Assembly: GCA_039707655.1 (NCBI GenBank)
Contig: CM077665.1
Location: 310,434,486 to 310,498,485 of the forward strand
Length of the DNA stretch: 64,000 nucleotides
Direction: 5' to 3'
From: Elymus sibiricus
Lineage: Eukaryota > Streptophyta > Magnoliopsida > Poales > Poaceae
How positions within the stretch are numbered: position 1 is the first letter of the stretch; each line of letters begins with the position of its first letter. Under the pieces are notes generated by a model. That model was given only the letters and a program-made list of their open reading frames with translations. It had not been told where the DNA came from and searched no databases. Both the position numbers and the translations under genes were made by a program. Below are positions 1 to 12,651 of the stretch, piece after piece.

Positions 1-356
1 TTACGTGGCTGCTATGGGTATCTAGCAAGAACGATTCTTACCTACGCAAATCCACAACGGTGATATACAAGTTGCTATTTCACCTTCTACAAGGACCGCC
101 TTTGTCGAATCCGATTCAACTAAGGTCGAAGAGACAGACACCCGCCAGCCATCTTATGCAACAAAGTTACATGTCAGTCGATGGAACCGGTCTCTCGTAC
201 GTGGATGAGTAAGGTTGGTCCGAGCCGCTTCATCCCACAATACCGCTGAATCGAGAAAAGACTAAGGAGGGAAGCAATCTGAATATCAACGCCCACAAAC
301 TCCTTTGTGTTCTACTCGTGATGTCATCTACGCATAGACTTAACTCATGATACCAC
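1..356 (-). mobile_element. 5' leader of nested copia element A
   Basis: This stretch closely matches 10520-10875, the untranslated leader just inside the 5' LTR of copia element B. It abuts the LTR at 357. Read on the minus strand, the first bases after the LTR resemble the plant initiator-Met tRNA primer site (GTGGTATCATGAG), as in the Angela/WIS/BARE1 group. It is therefore the start of the internal domain of element A, whose gag-pol lies off the left edge. No coding sequence is visible here. Confidence 0.8.
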
Positions 357-500
357 TGTTGGGGAACGTTGCATGGGAAACAAAAAATTTCCTACGCTTC
401 GCCAAGATCAATCTAGGAGATGAGCATCTACAAGAGGAGAGATTAGATCCACATACCCTTGTATGTCGCTAAACGGGAAGCGTTAAGAAACGCGGTTGAT

Positions 501-3500
501 TGTGACGCCCTGGATTTGCAGCTACAGTAACCCTTGTAATCAAGCTACGGTAATCTGAGGATTTTGCTAATCCAGTTATGATCACTGTTGAAATCAAACC
601 CTGGTTCAAAATCCTTTGAAATTCAATTTCAATTAAAAGGTGGATTTAAAAGTGTTGCAAACTTTAGAATAAAAATCTTGTTTAGGTTGCAAATATTCCC
701 TAGGCTGTTATAAAATTGTAACAAACAATTTTTAGGGTATTTGAGTGCCTCAAAACAATTAAAACAGAGACCTAGTGCAATAAATTAATTGCCTTTTGAA
801 TTATGAAAATTTCCTAACATTTCCAATTTGTCCCCAAACTTTTTATGAAACTACCTAATATTGCTATTGTAATATTGGGCATGTCCTCTAAATTTTATAA
901 AGGTATTTTATCGATACTGCAAATAAAAACCAGAAAACAATTAAAGAAAAAAGAAAACTAAATCTAAAACAAAATTAAAAAAACAAAAAGAACCCCCCCG
1001 GCCCAACTGGGCCGTGGCCCAGCAGGCCGGCCCACCCCAGTGCCCCTGGGGATAAAACCCCCACTCCCCCCGACAGCCCCCCCCACCCACTCCTCCCACT
1101 CGACCCCCACCCCTCTCACTCGGCGGCCGCTGGATCTGGATCGGGGCCGGTGGTTGCCCCGACCCCGACGCCGCCCCGCCGGCGCACAGCGCCTCCTCGC
1201 CGGCGCCTCCTTCACCGCATCGTCGCCCCGACGTCGCCGCTCCGCATCGCCGGCCTCCTCCCCGACGCCTCGTCGCTGCCCTCCCCTACGAGCCGCTGTG
1301 AGCTCCGGGGGCTCCCCCCTTCCTTTCCCCCCTGCTCGCCCCGAGCGCGTCCCGGCCGCGTCCCACTTGTCTCCCTGCTCGCAGCCTCGCCCACCCCCGT
1401 GCGCGTCGCCGGCGCGGCCCCCGCATGCCGTCCATGGCCTCCACGACCCCTGCCGCCCCCCTCCACCGTGCTCCCGCGAGCCCCTGCCGCGTCCTGCCCG
1501 CGCCCCGCTTGCCTCCCGCCGCGTCCCGTCGCCGCTAGCCTACGCTGCTAGCCACCACCGGCCGCCACGCGCGTCCCTCCCCCCCTAGCACGCTCCCCCC
1601 GCCCTGGCCGCCGGTGCGCCCTGGCCAGGGCCTGGCGCCGCCGCCGCCCCCTGTGTGCGTGTGTGCGTCCAGTGTGTGTGCGTGCGTGTGGCCCTGTGTG
1701 GCCCTGCGTGTGTGTGTGGCTGGACAGTGGGCCTAACCCCCCACTGTCAATGATAGAGGGGGCCCACTCCCTCAGGACAATTTAAAAATAAATAAATAAA
1801 TAAAATAAAATATATATTAATAAATGAAATAATTAATTAGGAGTTAATTAATTAATTAATTAGATGATTAAAGTTAATTAGTTAATTAACCTGTTAATTA
1901 ATTTTAAAACAGTGACTGACAGGTGGGTCCCACCCCCTTAATTAATCCTGATTAATATTAATTAAACTTTAATTAAAACTGAGTCTATGACAGGTGGGGC
2001 CCACTGGTCAGGTTTGACCAGTCTGCCCCACTGTTGACTGCTGATGCAATGCTGACGTCATAAATGCTTTTTCGAATTAAATTAAATCTGTTTAATTTTA
2101 GAATATTAATAAAACTTTGAAAATTAATACAAAATAATCCGTAACTCGGATGAAAAAGTTTTATACATGAAAGTTGATCAGAAAAATCCCACGAATCCGA
2201 ATATGCTGTCCGTTCATCTGTCACATGCTCCTAGCATGATGAACATGGACATTTAGCATTAGGATCATCTGTCCGGTAATAGCCAGAGACCCGGAAAATA
2301 TCGTCAGATATTCTTCCGACCCGTCTGCGACGTGTAGTACTACGTTAGTGCATGCCTAGCTCTGCATATTGCCATGTCATGCATCGTGTTGCATCTGTGC
2401 TTTGTATTTATTGTTTCTTCCCCCGTCTTCTTACCGGTAGACCCCGAGACTGACAGTGCTGCCTGGTACGACTACACCATTGACGATCAGGCCTTTGCCG
2501 CAGAGCAGCAAGGCAAGCAAAGCCCCCTTGAGCATTCCGATATCGCCCATTCTTCCCTCTTATCCTTGCATTAGATTTTGCTACTGTATTAGTTAGCTCC
2601 TATTCTGATGCATAGCCTGTTTTTGATAAACTGCTACTACACCTGTTGTTATATCAACTGCCTAGTATAGGTTGATCAATGAATCCCCAGTGACCCCTTT
2701 GTCCCAGTTGCCCCTGCTTCTTCATCGACGACTCGACAACCCGAAGACTCGGTCAACCGACCGACAACCAGGCCCCTCACATCACCGCACACCCCTTAGA
2801 TGTACGACTCTGCAGCGCTACTATCGAGTACCGAGGGTGACACCTCATGAAGTACTCATGATGCTAGCTCTGTAGTGCAGCTAGTCGGTCGTGGTTATCG
2901 AGGGTGATTCCTCCTTCACCACTCCTGACGATGACTCTGTCGTGCAACCCCTCAAGTGTGGAACCCTCGAGGGCGATTCCTCTAAGTCCACCTTGACGGT
3001 TTTCATCGAGCGGGACCCTTTGAGGGTGATTCCTCAGGTTCCGTCTTGATGTTTTATACAGACAGTTACTATGACCTGGTTACAGAAACATGTTGGTGAT
3101 GGGTCGGCCCTGAGGGGTACCCACGGTTTGATGATGATGAGGCGTGGACGGGCAGGAGAGGCCCTTGCCACATATCCTCGAGACGGGGCGACGGGACCGC
3201 ACTTCATGGGTCGCGCTTGCCCCGCATTATTAAAATGCTAATGGGTTGGGTATTTGATCTGAGTTGGGTCGTTGGCCTTTTTACGCACCAAACCATCGCG
3301 TGGGAGAAGTTATGGGTACTCAGCGTCGTTGTATCAGCCGAAGCTCTTCGGACGTCAGCAATGGAGCGGCGCGCGCCCGAGTGGCCTGGACGGTGCAGCT
3401 CTTGGACTAGAGTGTACTAGGGCTGACCTCGGCCGCCCACGCATCGTGCAGGAGCGCGTAGGGCAAGTGGGCCCATGACCCCTATGTGCTTAGGATTTAG

Positions 3501-4458
3501 ACCGGCGGGCTAGCCTCTCTGTTGAGCCTAGGTGGGGCGACGACGTGCTGATATCCCGAGGCCGGGCATGACCCAGGAAAGTGTGTCCGGCCGGAGGTGA
3601 TCAGGCGTGTTGGAAATGCGGTGCACCCCTGCAGGGAAGAAATTATCTATTCGAATAGCCGTGTCCACGGTAACAGGACGACTTGGAGTTATACTTTGAC
3701 CTCCTACAACTATAATTGTGACTTTTAAATGGAAATGAATGTGGCTCCGAGATTGCCTCCTCGCAGGGAGTCGAGGAAGAATCTCTGGGCGTGGTTACTT
3801 AATAAAATTGCTACAATAATATGACTATATATGAGATACCAGTCTACTCTCTTCTAATGCTGCAAGATGCTGAAGATGCTAGTCTTCGATAGGACTAGGC
3901 CTTCCCCCTATTCTTGCTTTCTGCAGTCAGCCCAGATATGACCCCTTTACTTGATACTGATGCATACTTAGCATAGTTCTGATGTCAGTCTTGCGAGTAC
4001 TTTTGATGAGTACTCACCGCTGTTTTGCATTCTCTTTCCCCCTCGATACGATTCTGCGTTCAGACGACGGAGACCAGGAGATGGAGTACGCCGGAGACGA
4101 CTACTACACCACCGCTGGAGTCTACTAGTACGTGGAGAGTGCCGACGCTCAGGAGTAGTTAGGAGGTTCCCAGGCAGGAGGCCTCGCCTCTTTCGATCCG
4201 CTGCTTATGTTTGTGCTAGCCTTCTTAAGGCAAAACTTGTTTAACTTATGTCTGTACTCAGATATTATTTTTCTTCCGCTGACTCGTGCTTTGTCGAGCT
4301 TTGTATTTGAGCCCTCGAGGCCCATGGCTTGTAATATGAAGCTGTATGACTTTAATTTGTGTCTAGTGTTGTGTTGTGATATCGATCAGTGAGTCCCTAA
4401 TCTTGGTCGTACGCATTGCGTGTATGTTTAGCGTACGGACGAAATCGGCGGCGTCACA
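501..4458. mobile_element. Large solo LTR (LARD/gypsy type, about 4 kb)
   Basis: The segment starts TGTGACGCCC and ends GGCGTCACA. It is flanked by a perfect 5 bp duplication, TTGAT (496-500 and 4459-4463), within the copia LTR it interrupts. TG...CA ends, a 5 bp TSD, nearly 4 kb length and no internal gag-pol fit a solo LTR left by LTR-LTR recombination. The two ends resemble the very long LTRs of Triticeae LARD/gypsy families of the Sukkula/Erika/Wham kind; the exact family is uncertain. Inside are an AT-rich start, a C-rich 990-1640 block whose long ORFs are composition artefacts, a TG-rich microsatellite and a TTAA-rich tract. Confidence 0.85.
1650..1915. repeat. Low-complexity tracts inside the solo LTR
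   Basis: A TG/CG-rich microsatellite (about 1650-1725, GTGTGTGCG-like units) is followed by AATA and TTAATTAA runs (about 1783-1915). They belong to the LTR and show no sign of coding. Confidence 0.8.
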
Positions 4459-4779
4459 TTGATGTAGTCGAACGTCTTTGCGATCCAAATCGCAATTCGA
4501 CCCGTGATCCAATCACGATTTAGTGCCGAACGGACGACACCTCCGCATTCAGCACACGTACAGCTCGATGACGTTCCCCGCCTCCTTGATCCAGCAAGCG
4601 AGGGAGGAGAGGTAGATGAGTTCTTCGGCAGCACGATGGCATCGCGGCGGTGGTGGTGGAGCTGAGCCGGTAGAGCTTCGATAAGCAAAACCGAGACTGA
4701 TCTAGTGGAGAAACTGATCTAGAGGGAGAGAGAGGGTTGCACCGTGGCTTAAGGTGCATCTGCCCTCTCTCCCCTCAAG

Positions 4780-4785
4780 TATATA
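4780..4785 (-). promoter_or_regulatory. TATA-like box of LTR A
   Basis: TATATA lies at the position equivalent to the TATATATA of LTR B (11333-11340), about 1.3 kb from the LTR's minus-strand start and upstream of a purine/pyrimidine-rich leader. By analogy with BARE1-type LTRs it would drive minus-strand transcription. Activity is inferred only. Confidence 0.5.
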
Positions 4786-6078
4786 TAGGGGCAGGGGTGG
4801 AGGAGGCGCCGGCCTAGGGTTTCCCCTAGTGGGGCGCGGCGGCCAAGGAGGTGGCTTGGCCACCAAGTTTGGTGGTCGGCCCCCTTAGGGTTTCCCCCCT
4901 AGTCCTTTGGCCGCATGGAACTTGGTGGGAGGTGCGGCCAGCCCACCAGGGGCTGGTGCGCACCCTCTCACAGCCCATGGGGCCCTCCAGGACAGGTGGA
5001 CCCTCCCGGTGGCCCCCCGGAACCGTTCCTACACTCCCGATGAAACCCGGGCGAACCCCGAAACCATTCCGGTGCCCGAACATCAACTTTCTATATATCA
5101 ATCTTTACCTCCGGACCATTCCGGAGCTCCTCGTCATGTGCGGGATCTCATCCGGGACTCCGAACAACCTTCGGTCACCAACATACATAAATCAACAATA
5201 CCAAATTGTCACCGAACGTTAAGTGTGCAGACCCTGCGGGTTCGAGAACTATGTAGACATGACCGAGACACCTCTACGGTCAATAACCAATAGCGGGACC
5301 TGGATGCCCATATTCGTTCCTACATATTCTACGAATATCTTTATCGGTTGAACCTCTATGTCAAGGATTCAGTCAATCCCGTATGCAGTTCCCTTTCTTC
5401 ATCGGTATGTTACTTGCCCGAGATTCGATCGTCGGTATCTCCATACCTAGTTCAATCTCGTTACCGCAAGTCTCTTTACTCGTTCCGTAATACAAGATCC
5501 CGTGGCTAAATCTTTAGTCACTTTGCTTGCAAGCTCATTGTGATGTTGTATTACCGAGTGGTCCCTGAGATACCTCTCCGTCATACGTAGTAACAAATCC
5601 CAGTCTTGATCCATGCCAACTGAACAGACACCCTCAGAGATACCTGTAGAGCATCTTTATAGTCACCCAGTTTCGTTGCGACGTTTGATACACACAAGGT
5701 ACTCCTCCGGTGTCAGTGAGTTGCATGATCTCATGGTCATAGGAACAGATACTTGACATGCAGAAAACAATAGCAATAAACTTTAGACGATCATATGCCA
5801 CGTTCAAAGTTTGGGTCTTGTCCATCACATCATTCTCCTAATGATATGATCCCATTATCAAATGACAACTCATGTCTATGGCCAGGAAACATTGACCATC
5901 TTTGATCAACGAGCTAGTCCTATAGAGGCTCCCTAGGGACACAGTGTTGTCTATATATCCACACATGTATTTGAGTTTCCAATCAACACAATTCTAGCAT
6001 GGATAATAAACATTTATCATGAACAAGGAAATATGATAATAACTACTTTATTATTGCCTCTAGGGCATATGTCCAACA

Positions 6079-8798
6079 TAGTACACAACATGTCATGCAT
6101 TATAGAACCTATAAGGCCTTGTACAATGCAAGGTGCTTAGGGGAGGTGCTTTGAGAAATGACTGGCTTTCTTTAAGCACCGGTGCTTATTTATACATGGT
6201 AGACGCTTAATTAGGCACCTCTCCTCTAGAAATAAGCACCAGCGCTTAAGGAAAGCCTGGTTTTTTTCTAAGCAGCTCCCCTAAGCACCTTGCATTTTAC
6301 AAGGCCAAACTGAGGTATAGGCGACAACCTTCATCATTTCTCTTTCTTCTGCCGTGGTCGAGCTTTGAGTCTTACTCAACTTCACACCGTACAATACATG
6401 TAAGAACGCATTCTTTGACTGGTCCATTTTGAACTCCTTCAAAATCTTGTCAAGGTGTGTGCTCCGTGAATGTCTTATCAAGCGTCTTCATCCATCTCTA
6501 TATATTTTGATGCAAGCTCTGTAAGAAGCTATACCCAGCCTTCCTTCAAAAAAAATCCTTTCAAACAACTCTTTATGCATTCCAGAAATTCTACATCATT
6601 TTCAATCAACAATATGTCATCCACATATACTTATCAGAAATGTTATAGAGCTCCCACTCACTTTCTTGTAAATACAATCTTCTCCGTAAACTTGTATGAA
6701 TCTAAACGCTTTGATCACCTCATCAAAGCGAAGATTCCAACTCCGAGATGCTTGCACCAATCCATAAATGGATCGCTAGAGCTTGCATACTTAGTCAGCA
6801 TTTTTAGAATCGACAAAACCTTCTGCTTGCATCATATACAACTCTTCCTTAAGGAAACCATTAAGGAACGATGTCTTGACATCCATCTGCCAAATTTCAT
6901 AATCGAAAAATGCTGCTATTGCTAACATAATCCTGACGAACTTAAGCATCGCTACGGGAGAGAAAGTCTCATCGTAGTAAACTCCTTGAACTTGTGAAAA
7001 CCCTTTTGCAACAAGTCATTCTTTATAGACGGTGACATTACCGTCTGTGTCCATCTTCTTCTTAAATATCCATTTGTTCTCAATGGCCTTACGATCATCA
7101 GGTAAGTCCTCCAAAGTCCTTACTTTGTTTTCATACATGGATCCTATCTCAGATTTCATGGCCTCTAGCTATTTGTCAGAATCCGGGTCCACCATCGCTT
7201 CTTTATAGCTCGTAACTTCATCGTTGGCTAACAACATGACCTCCAAGACAGGGTCGTACCATTCAGGGGAGATACATGTCCTTGTCGACCTATGAGGCTC
7301 GGTAGTGACTTGATGTGAAGCTTCATGATCATCATCATTAGCTTCCTCTTAAATTGGTGTAGGCATCACAGAAACATCTTTCTGTATTGTGCTACTCTCA
7401 AATTGAAGTGACGATTCAATAACCTCATCAAGTTCTACCTTCCTCCCACTCTTCGAGAGAAACTCCTTCTCTAGAAAGGATCCATTCTTGGCAACAAAGA
7501 CTTTGCCTTTGGATCTAAGATAGAAGGTGTACCCAATTGTTTCCTTAGGGTATCCTATGAAGACGCACTTCTCCGCTTTGGTTTTGAACTTATCAGGCTG
7601 AAGCCTTTTGACGTAAGCGTCACAGCCCCAAACTTTAAGAAACGTCAGCTTAGGTTTCTTGCCAAACCACAATTCATACAGTGCCGTCTCAACGGATTTA
7701 GATGGTGCCCTATTTAAAGTGAATGCACCTGTCTCTAATGCATAACCCCAAAACGATAGTGGCAAATCGGTAAGAGACATCATCAAATGCACCATATCTA
7801 ATGAAGTGCGATTACAACGTTCAGACACACCATTACTCTGTGGTGTTCCGGGTGGCGTGAGTTGTGAAACGATTCCACACTGTCTCAAGTGTGTGCCAAA
7901 CTCGTAACTCAGATATTCACCACCACGATCAGATCATAGAAATTTATCTTCTTGTTACGATAATTTTCAACTTCACTCTGAAATTGTTTGAACTTTTCAA
8001 AAGTTTCAGACTTGTGTTTCATCAAGTAAATATACCCTCATCTACTTAAGTCATCGGTGAAGGTAAGAAAATAATGATATCCACTGCGTGCCTCAACACT
8101 CATTGGACCGCATACATCAGTATGTATTATTTCCAATAAATCACGTGCCCGCTCCATCGTACCGGAAAATGGGGTCTTAGTCATCTTGCCCATGAGGCAT
8201 GGTCCGCATGTCTCAAGCGACTCGAAATCGAGTGAGTCCAAAGATCCATCAGCATGGAGTTTCTTCATGCGCTTTAGACCAATATGACCTTAGCGGCAGT
8301 TCCACAAGCATGTGGTACTATCATTATTAACTTTGCATCTTTTGGCATTAATATTATGAACATGTGTATCACTACGATCGAGATTCAACAAACCATTCAT
8401 ATTGGGTGCATGACCATAGAAGGTATTATTCATGTAAATAGAACAACCATTATTCTCTGACTTAAATGAATAACTGTATAGCAATAAACACGATCTAATC
8501 ATGTTCATGCTCAACGCATACACCAGATAAGATTTATTTAGGTTCAACACTAATCCCGAAGGTATAGGGAGCGTTTGATGGTGATCACATCAACCTTGGA
8601 AACACTTCCAACACACATCGTCACCTCGCCCTTAGCTAGTCTTTGTTTATTCTGCAGCTTTTGTTTCGAGTTACCAATATTAGCAACTAAACCAGTATCT
8701 AATACCCAGGCGCTGCTATGAGTAGTAGTAAGGTACACATCAATAACATGTATATCAAATATACTTTTGTTGATGTTGCCAGCCTTCTTATGTGCCAA
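6079..8798 (-). pseudogene. Copia pol remnant: protease, integrase, reverse transcriptase
   Basis: Translated pieces on the minus strand follow the copia polyprotein order. At 8550-8798 is a protease motif WVLDTG. At 8038-8268 is the integrase zinc-finger end (CGPCLMGK) and core start (IIHTDVCGPM). At 7349-7888 is the integrase core end with GTPQSNGVSER and its C-terminal part. Across 6307-7350 is RT with IENKWIFKKK and QMDVKTSFLNG. Stops and frameshifts separate the pieces. RT continues on the far side of the MITE (IGSIM... at about 6084-6114) and is then cut by LTR A. In an intact element the product would cut, copy and integrate the element's cDNA. Confidence 0.88.
6115..6306. mobile_element. 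Tourist-like (Harbinger) MITE in copia RT
   Basis: This 192 bp element has near-perfect terminal inverted repeats beginning GGCCTTGTA and continuing through AATGCAAGGTGCTTAGGGGAG. The flanks, read on the minus strand, are TTT and TTA, consistent with a 3 bp TTA target duplication with one mutated base. Removing the MITE and one TTA copy makes the copia RT frame continuous across the site, which supports these boundaries. It has no coding capacity. Confidence 0.85.
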
Positions 8799-8799
8799 G

Positions 8800-9545
8800 T
8801 ACTTAGGGAAGTTCTGCTTCTAGTGACCGTTCCCCTTACAATAGAAGCACTTAGTCTCGGGTTTGGGTCCAACCTTGGGTTTCTTCAATGGAGCGGCAAC
8901 TGGCTTGCCATTCTTGAAGTTTCCCTTCTTGGCCTTTCCCTTCTTGAAACTAGTGGTCTTGTTCACCATCAAGACTTGATGATCCTTCTTGATTTCTACC
9001 TCCGCGGCCTTAAGCATCGTGAATAGCTCAGGGATCATCTTCTTCATCCCTTGCATGTTATAGTTCATCACAAAGCTCTAGTAGCTTGGTGTAGTGACCG
9101 GAGAACCCTGTCAATCACTATCTTATCTGGAAGATAAACTCCCACTTGATTCAAGCGATTGTAGCACCCAGACATTCTGAGCATGTGCTCACTGATTGAG
9201 TTATTCTCCTCCATCTTGCAGGAAAAGAACTTGTCATAGGTCTCATACCTCTCAACACGGGCATGAGCCTGAAATGTCAATTTTAGCTCTTGGACCATCT
9301 CATATGCTCTGTGGCATTTCAAAAACGTCTTTGGATCCCCGATTCTAAGCCATAAAGCATGGTGCACTGAACTATCGGGAGAACATGTCTGCCAGACGTT
9401 CACAACATCCACAGACGACGTTGGAAGGGTTGGCACACCAAGCGGTGCATCAAAGATATAAGCCTTCTATGCGGCAGTGAGGACAATCCTCAGATTACGG
9501 ACCCAGTCTGCATAACTGCTTACGTTATCTTTCAACTTAGTCTTT
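8800..9545 (-). pseudogene. Copia gag remnant
   Basis: Minus-strand pieces at 9068-9436 and 8820-9071 give a copia gag: a helical region with MVQELKLTFQAHARVERYE, then SEHMLRMSGCYNRL, then a basic linker and a zinc knuckle beginning CFYCKGNGH. Upstream in the same frame a stop interrupts the segment ending RNLRIVLTAA. Gag packages the element's RNA. The frame change near 9070 and the internal stop make it non-functional. Confidence 0.85.
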
Positions 9546-10857
9546 CTCTAGGAACGTACTAAAAACAGGGAGCTATAGCGCGAGCTATTGATCTACAACC
9601 TAATTTGCAAACACACTTGACTATGTTCATGATAATTAGTTCAGTTAATCAAATTACTAATGAACTCCCACTTAAATCAACATCCCTCAAGTTATCTAAG
9701 TGATACATGATCCAAATCCACCAACTCAAGTCCGATCATCACGTGAGTTGAGGTGGCTTCAATGGTGAACATCTCCATGTTGATCATATCTACTATATGA
9801 CTCATGTTCGACCTTTTGGTCTCCGTGTTCCGAGGCCATGTCTGTACATGCTAGGCTCGTAAACTTTAACCCAAGTATTCTGCATGTGTAAAACTGGCTT
9901 ACACCCGTTGTATGTGAACGAAGAGTCTATCACACCCGATCATCACGAGGTGCTTCAAAATGACGAACTTTCGCAACGGTGCATACTTGGGGAGAACACA
10001 ATTTTTTCTTGAAATTAGGTGAGGGATCATCTTATAATGCTACCGTCGTCCTAATAAAAATAAGATGCATAACAAGATAAACATCACATGCAAATCAAAA
10101 TAAGTAACAGGATATGGCCATCATCATCTTGTGGTTTTGATCTCCATCTCCAAAGCACCGGCATGATCTCCATCGTCACCGGCATGACACCATGATCTCC
10201 AGCATCATGATCTCCATCATCGTGTCTGTCACGTGGTTGTCTCGCCAACTATTGCTTCTACAACTATTGCTAACACATAGCGATAAAGTAAAGCAATTAC
10301 ATGGCGTTTAAATATTGACATGCAGGTCATGAATTAAATTAAAGACAACCCTATGGCTCCTGCCAGTTGCCGTACTCATCGACATGCAAGTTGTGATAAC
10401 TATACAAAACATGATCATCTCATACATCACATATATCAAATCACGTCTTTTCCATATCACATCACAACATGCCCTACAAAAACAAGTTAGACATCCTCTA
10501 CTTTGTTGTTGCAAGTTTTACGTGGCTGCTATGGGCAACAAGCAAGCACCGTTCTTACCTACGCAAAGCCACAACGCTGATAATCAAGTTGCCTTTTAAC
10601 CTTCTAGAAGGACCGCCTTTGTCGAATCTGATTCATCTAAAGTGGGAGAGACAGACACCCGCCAACCACCTTTATGCAAAACAAGTTGCATGACAATCGG
10701 TGGAACCGGTCTCTTGTGCGAGGACAAGTAAGGTTGGTCCAAGCCGCTTCATTCCACAATACCGCCGAATCAAAATAAGACTAAGGAGGTAAGCAATCTG
10801 AACTTCAACGCCCACAAACACTTTGTGTTCTACTCATGCATATCATCTACGCATAGA

Positions 10858-10875
10858 CCTAGCTCATGATGCCAC
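10858..10875 (-). other. Primer-binding-site-like sequence of copia B
   Basis: Immediately inside the 5' LTR the minus strand reads GTGGCATCATGAGC, a degenerate match to the initiator-Met tRNA primer site (TGGTATCAGAGC) usual for this copia group. The equivalent in element A (about 340-356) reads GTGGTATCATGAG. Confidence 0.6.
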
Positions 10876-12651
10876 TGTTGGTTATGGGAACGTTGCATGG
10901 CAAACAAAAAATTTCCTACGCACACGCAAGATCTATCCATGGAGATGCATAGCTACGAGAGGGGGAGTGTGTCTACATACCCTTATAGATCGCTAAGTGG
11001 AAGCGTTAAAAATGTGGTTGATGTAGTCGTACGTCTTCACAATCCAATAGCGATCCGTCCCGATCAAGCGCCGAATGGGCGGCACCTCCGAGTTCAGCAC
11101 ATGTGCGACTCGATGATGTCTCCTCCTTCTTGATCCAACAAGCGAGGGAGGAGAAGTAGATGGGATCTCAACAAGCACGACGGTGTGGTGGAAATGGTGG
11201 TGGAGCAATCCCAGCAGGGCTTCGCCAAGCGCTACCGTAGATGCGATCTGAGGAGAAAACGAAGTAACGGGAGAGGGAGGGCAGCCACCGGGGCGTAGGG
11301 ATTGGTGTGTGCAGCCCTCCCCTACCCCCCACTATATATAGGAGTCAAGGGGCATAGGGGAGGCGCAGCCTTGACCCCTCCTCCAAGGGAGGGGCCGGCG
11401 GCCAAGGGAGGAGTCCCCCCTTCACAAGGAAGGGAGGAGTCCTCCCTTCACAAGGAAGGGAGGAGTCCCCCTCGTCCAAGGCACCTTCGGGGTGCCTTGT
11501 CCCTTAGGGGATGGTGCGCCTAGCCCATGCTGGCTAGGGCGCACCCCCTATGGCCCATGTGGGCCCCAGAGGCAGGTGGACCGCCGAAACCCTTTTCAGC
11601 ACCCCGGTACACTACCGATAAAGCCCGAAACTTTTTCTGGGACCAAAATAGGACTTCCCAAATATAAATCTTTACCTCCGAACCATTCCGGAACTCCTCG
11701 TGATGGCCAAGATCTCATCCGGGACTCCGAAAAACATTCGGTCACCAACGTACATATCCTAATACTACTCTAGCGTCACCGAACGTTAAGTGTGCGGACC
11801 GTGCGGGTTCGAGAATCATGTAGACATGACCGAGACACCTCTCCAAACACTAACCAATAGCGGGGCCTGGATGCCCATACTGGCTCCTACATATTCCACA
11901 AAGATCTTCTTTGGTCGAACCATGATGTCAAGGATTCAGTTAATCCCGTATGCAGTTCCCTTTGTCCATCGGTATGTTACTTGCCCGAGATTCGATTGTC
12001 GGTATCTCCATACCTAGTTTAATCTCATTACCGGCAAGTCTCTTTACTCGTTCCGTAATACAAGATCACATGACTAACTCATTAGTCACATTGCTTGCAA
12101 GCTTCTTATGATGTTGTATTACCGAGAGGCCCCAGAGATACCTCTCTGTCATATGGTGTGACAAATCCCAGTCTCGATCCATGCCAACGAGACAGACACC
12201 CTCGGAGATACCTGTAGAGCACATTTAGGATCACCCAGTTATGAAGTGACGTTTGATAGCACACAAGGTATTCCTCCTGTGTCAGGGAGTTGCATGATCT
12301 CATGGTCTTAGGAACGGATACTTGACATGAAGAAAGCATTAGCAATAAACTAAGTGATCGATACGATAAAATGATATGCTTACGGTTGGGTCTTGTCCAT
12401 CACATCATTCTCCTAATGATGTGATACCGTTATCAAATGACAACTCATATCTATGGCTAGGAAACCTTAACCATCTTTGATCAGCGAGCTAGTCTAGTAG
12501 AGGCTCACTAGGGACGCAGTGTTGTTTATGTATCCACACATTTATCTAAGTTCCGGTCAAGACAATTCTAGCATGGATAATAAACATTTATCATGAACAG
12601 GGAAATATGATAATAACCAATTATTATTGCCTCTAGGGCATATTTCCAACA
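10876..12651 (-). mobile_element. 5' LTR of copia element B
   Basis: This 1776 bp LTR starts on the minus strand at 12651 with TGTTGGAAATATGCCCTAG and ends at 10876 with ...CCAACA. It aligns with LTR A. A TATATATA box is at 11333-11340. A short tandem repeat of the unit GGAGTC...CCCTTCACAAGGAAG lies in the leader region at about 11406-11470. Confidence 0.9.
11333..11340 (-). promoter_or_regulatory. TATA-like box of LTR B
   Basis: TATATATA within the LTR corresponds to the TATA region of LTR A. It would direct transcription into the leader and gag-pol on the minus strand. Function is inferred. Confidence 0.5.

Larger units (their letters stand above)
357..6078 (-). mobile_element. 5' LTR of copia element A (Angela/WIS/BARE1 type), split by a solo LTR
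   Basis: On the minus strand the LTR begins at 6078 with TGTTGGACATATGCCC, close to the start typical of Triticeae Angela/WIS/BARE1 LTRs, and ends at 357 with CCCCAACA. It aligns along its length with the LTR at 10876-12651. It is interrupted by a 3958 bp solo LTR at 501-4458; without that insert it is about 1.76 kb. A TATA-like TATATA lies at 4780-4785. The flank at 6079 is the middle of element B's reverse transcriptase, so A inserted into B. The expected 5 bp duplicate of TAGTA (6079-6083) would be outside the window. Confidence 0.85.
6079..12651 (-). mobile_element. Copia retrotransposon B (Angela/WIS/BARE1 type), 3' part missing
   Basis: Read on the minus strand, the order is LTR (12651 to 10876), primer-site-like sequence, leader, gag, protease, integrase and reverse transcriptase, the standard copia order. 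The RT is cut at 6078 by insertion of element A, so the rest of RT, RNase H and the 3' LTR should lie beyond the left edge. A Tourist MITE also sits in the RT (6115-6306). Many in-frame stops and frameshifts show the copy is dead. The right flank after the LTR is GGCCT (12652-12656), whose duplicate is not in the window. Confidence 0.9.

Noticed and set aside
1040..1588. Long overlapping frames in the C-rich part of the solo LTR
   Set aside because: Pro/Ser/Arg-rich translations on both strands in a 70-80% GC block with no motif; explained by base composition within an LTR.
1..6078. Interpreting elements A and B as one element with LTRs at both ends
   Set aside because: LTR A is flanked on its outer side by leader and primer-site sequence, and on its inner side by mid-RT sequence without a polypurine tract; nested insertion explains both.
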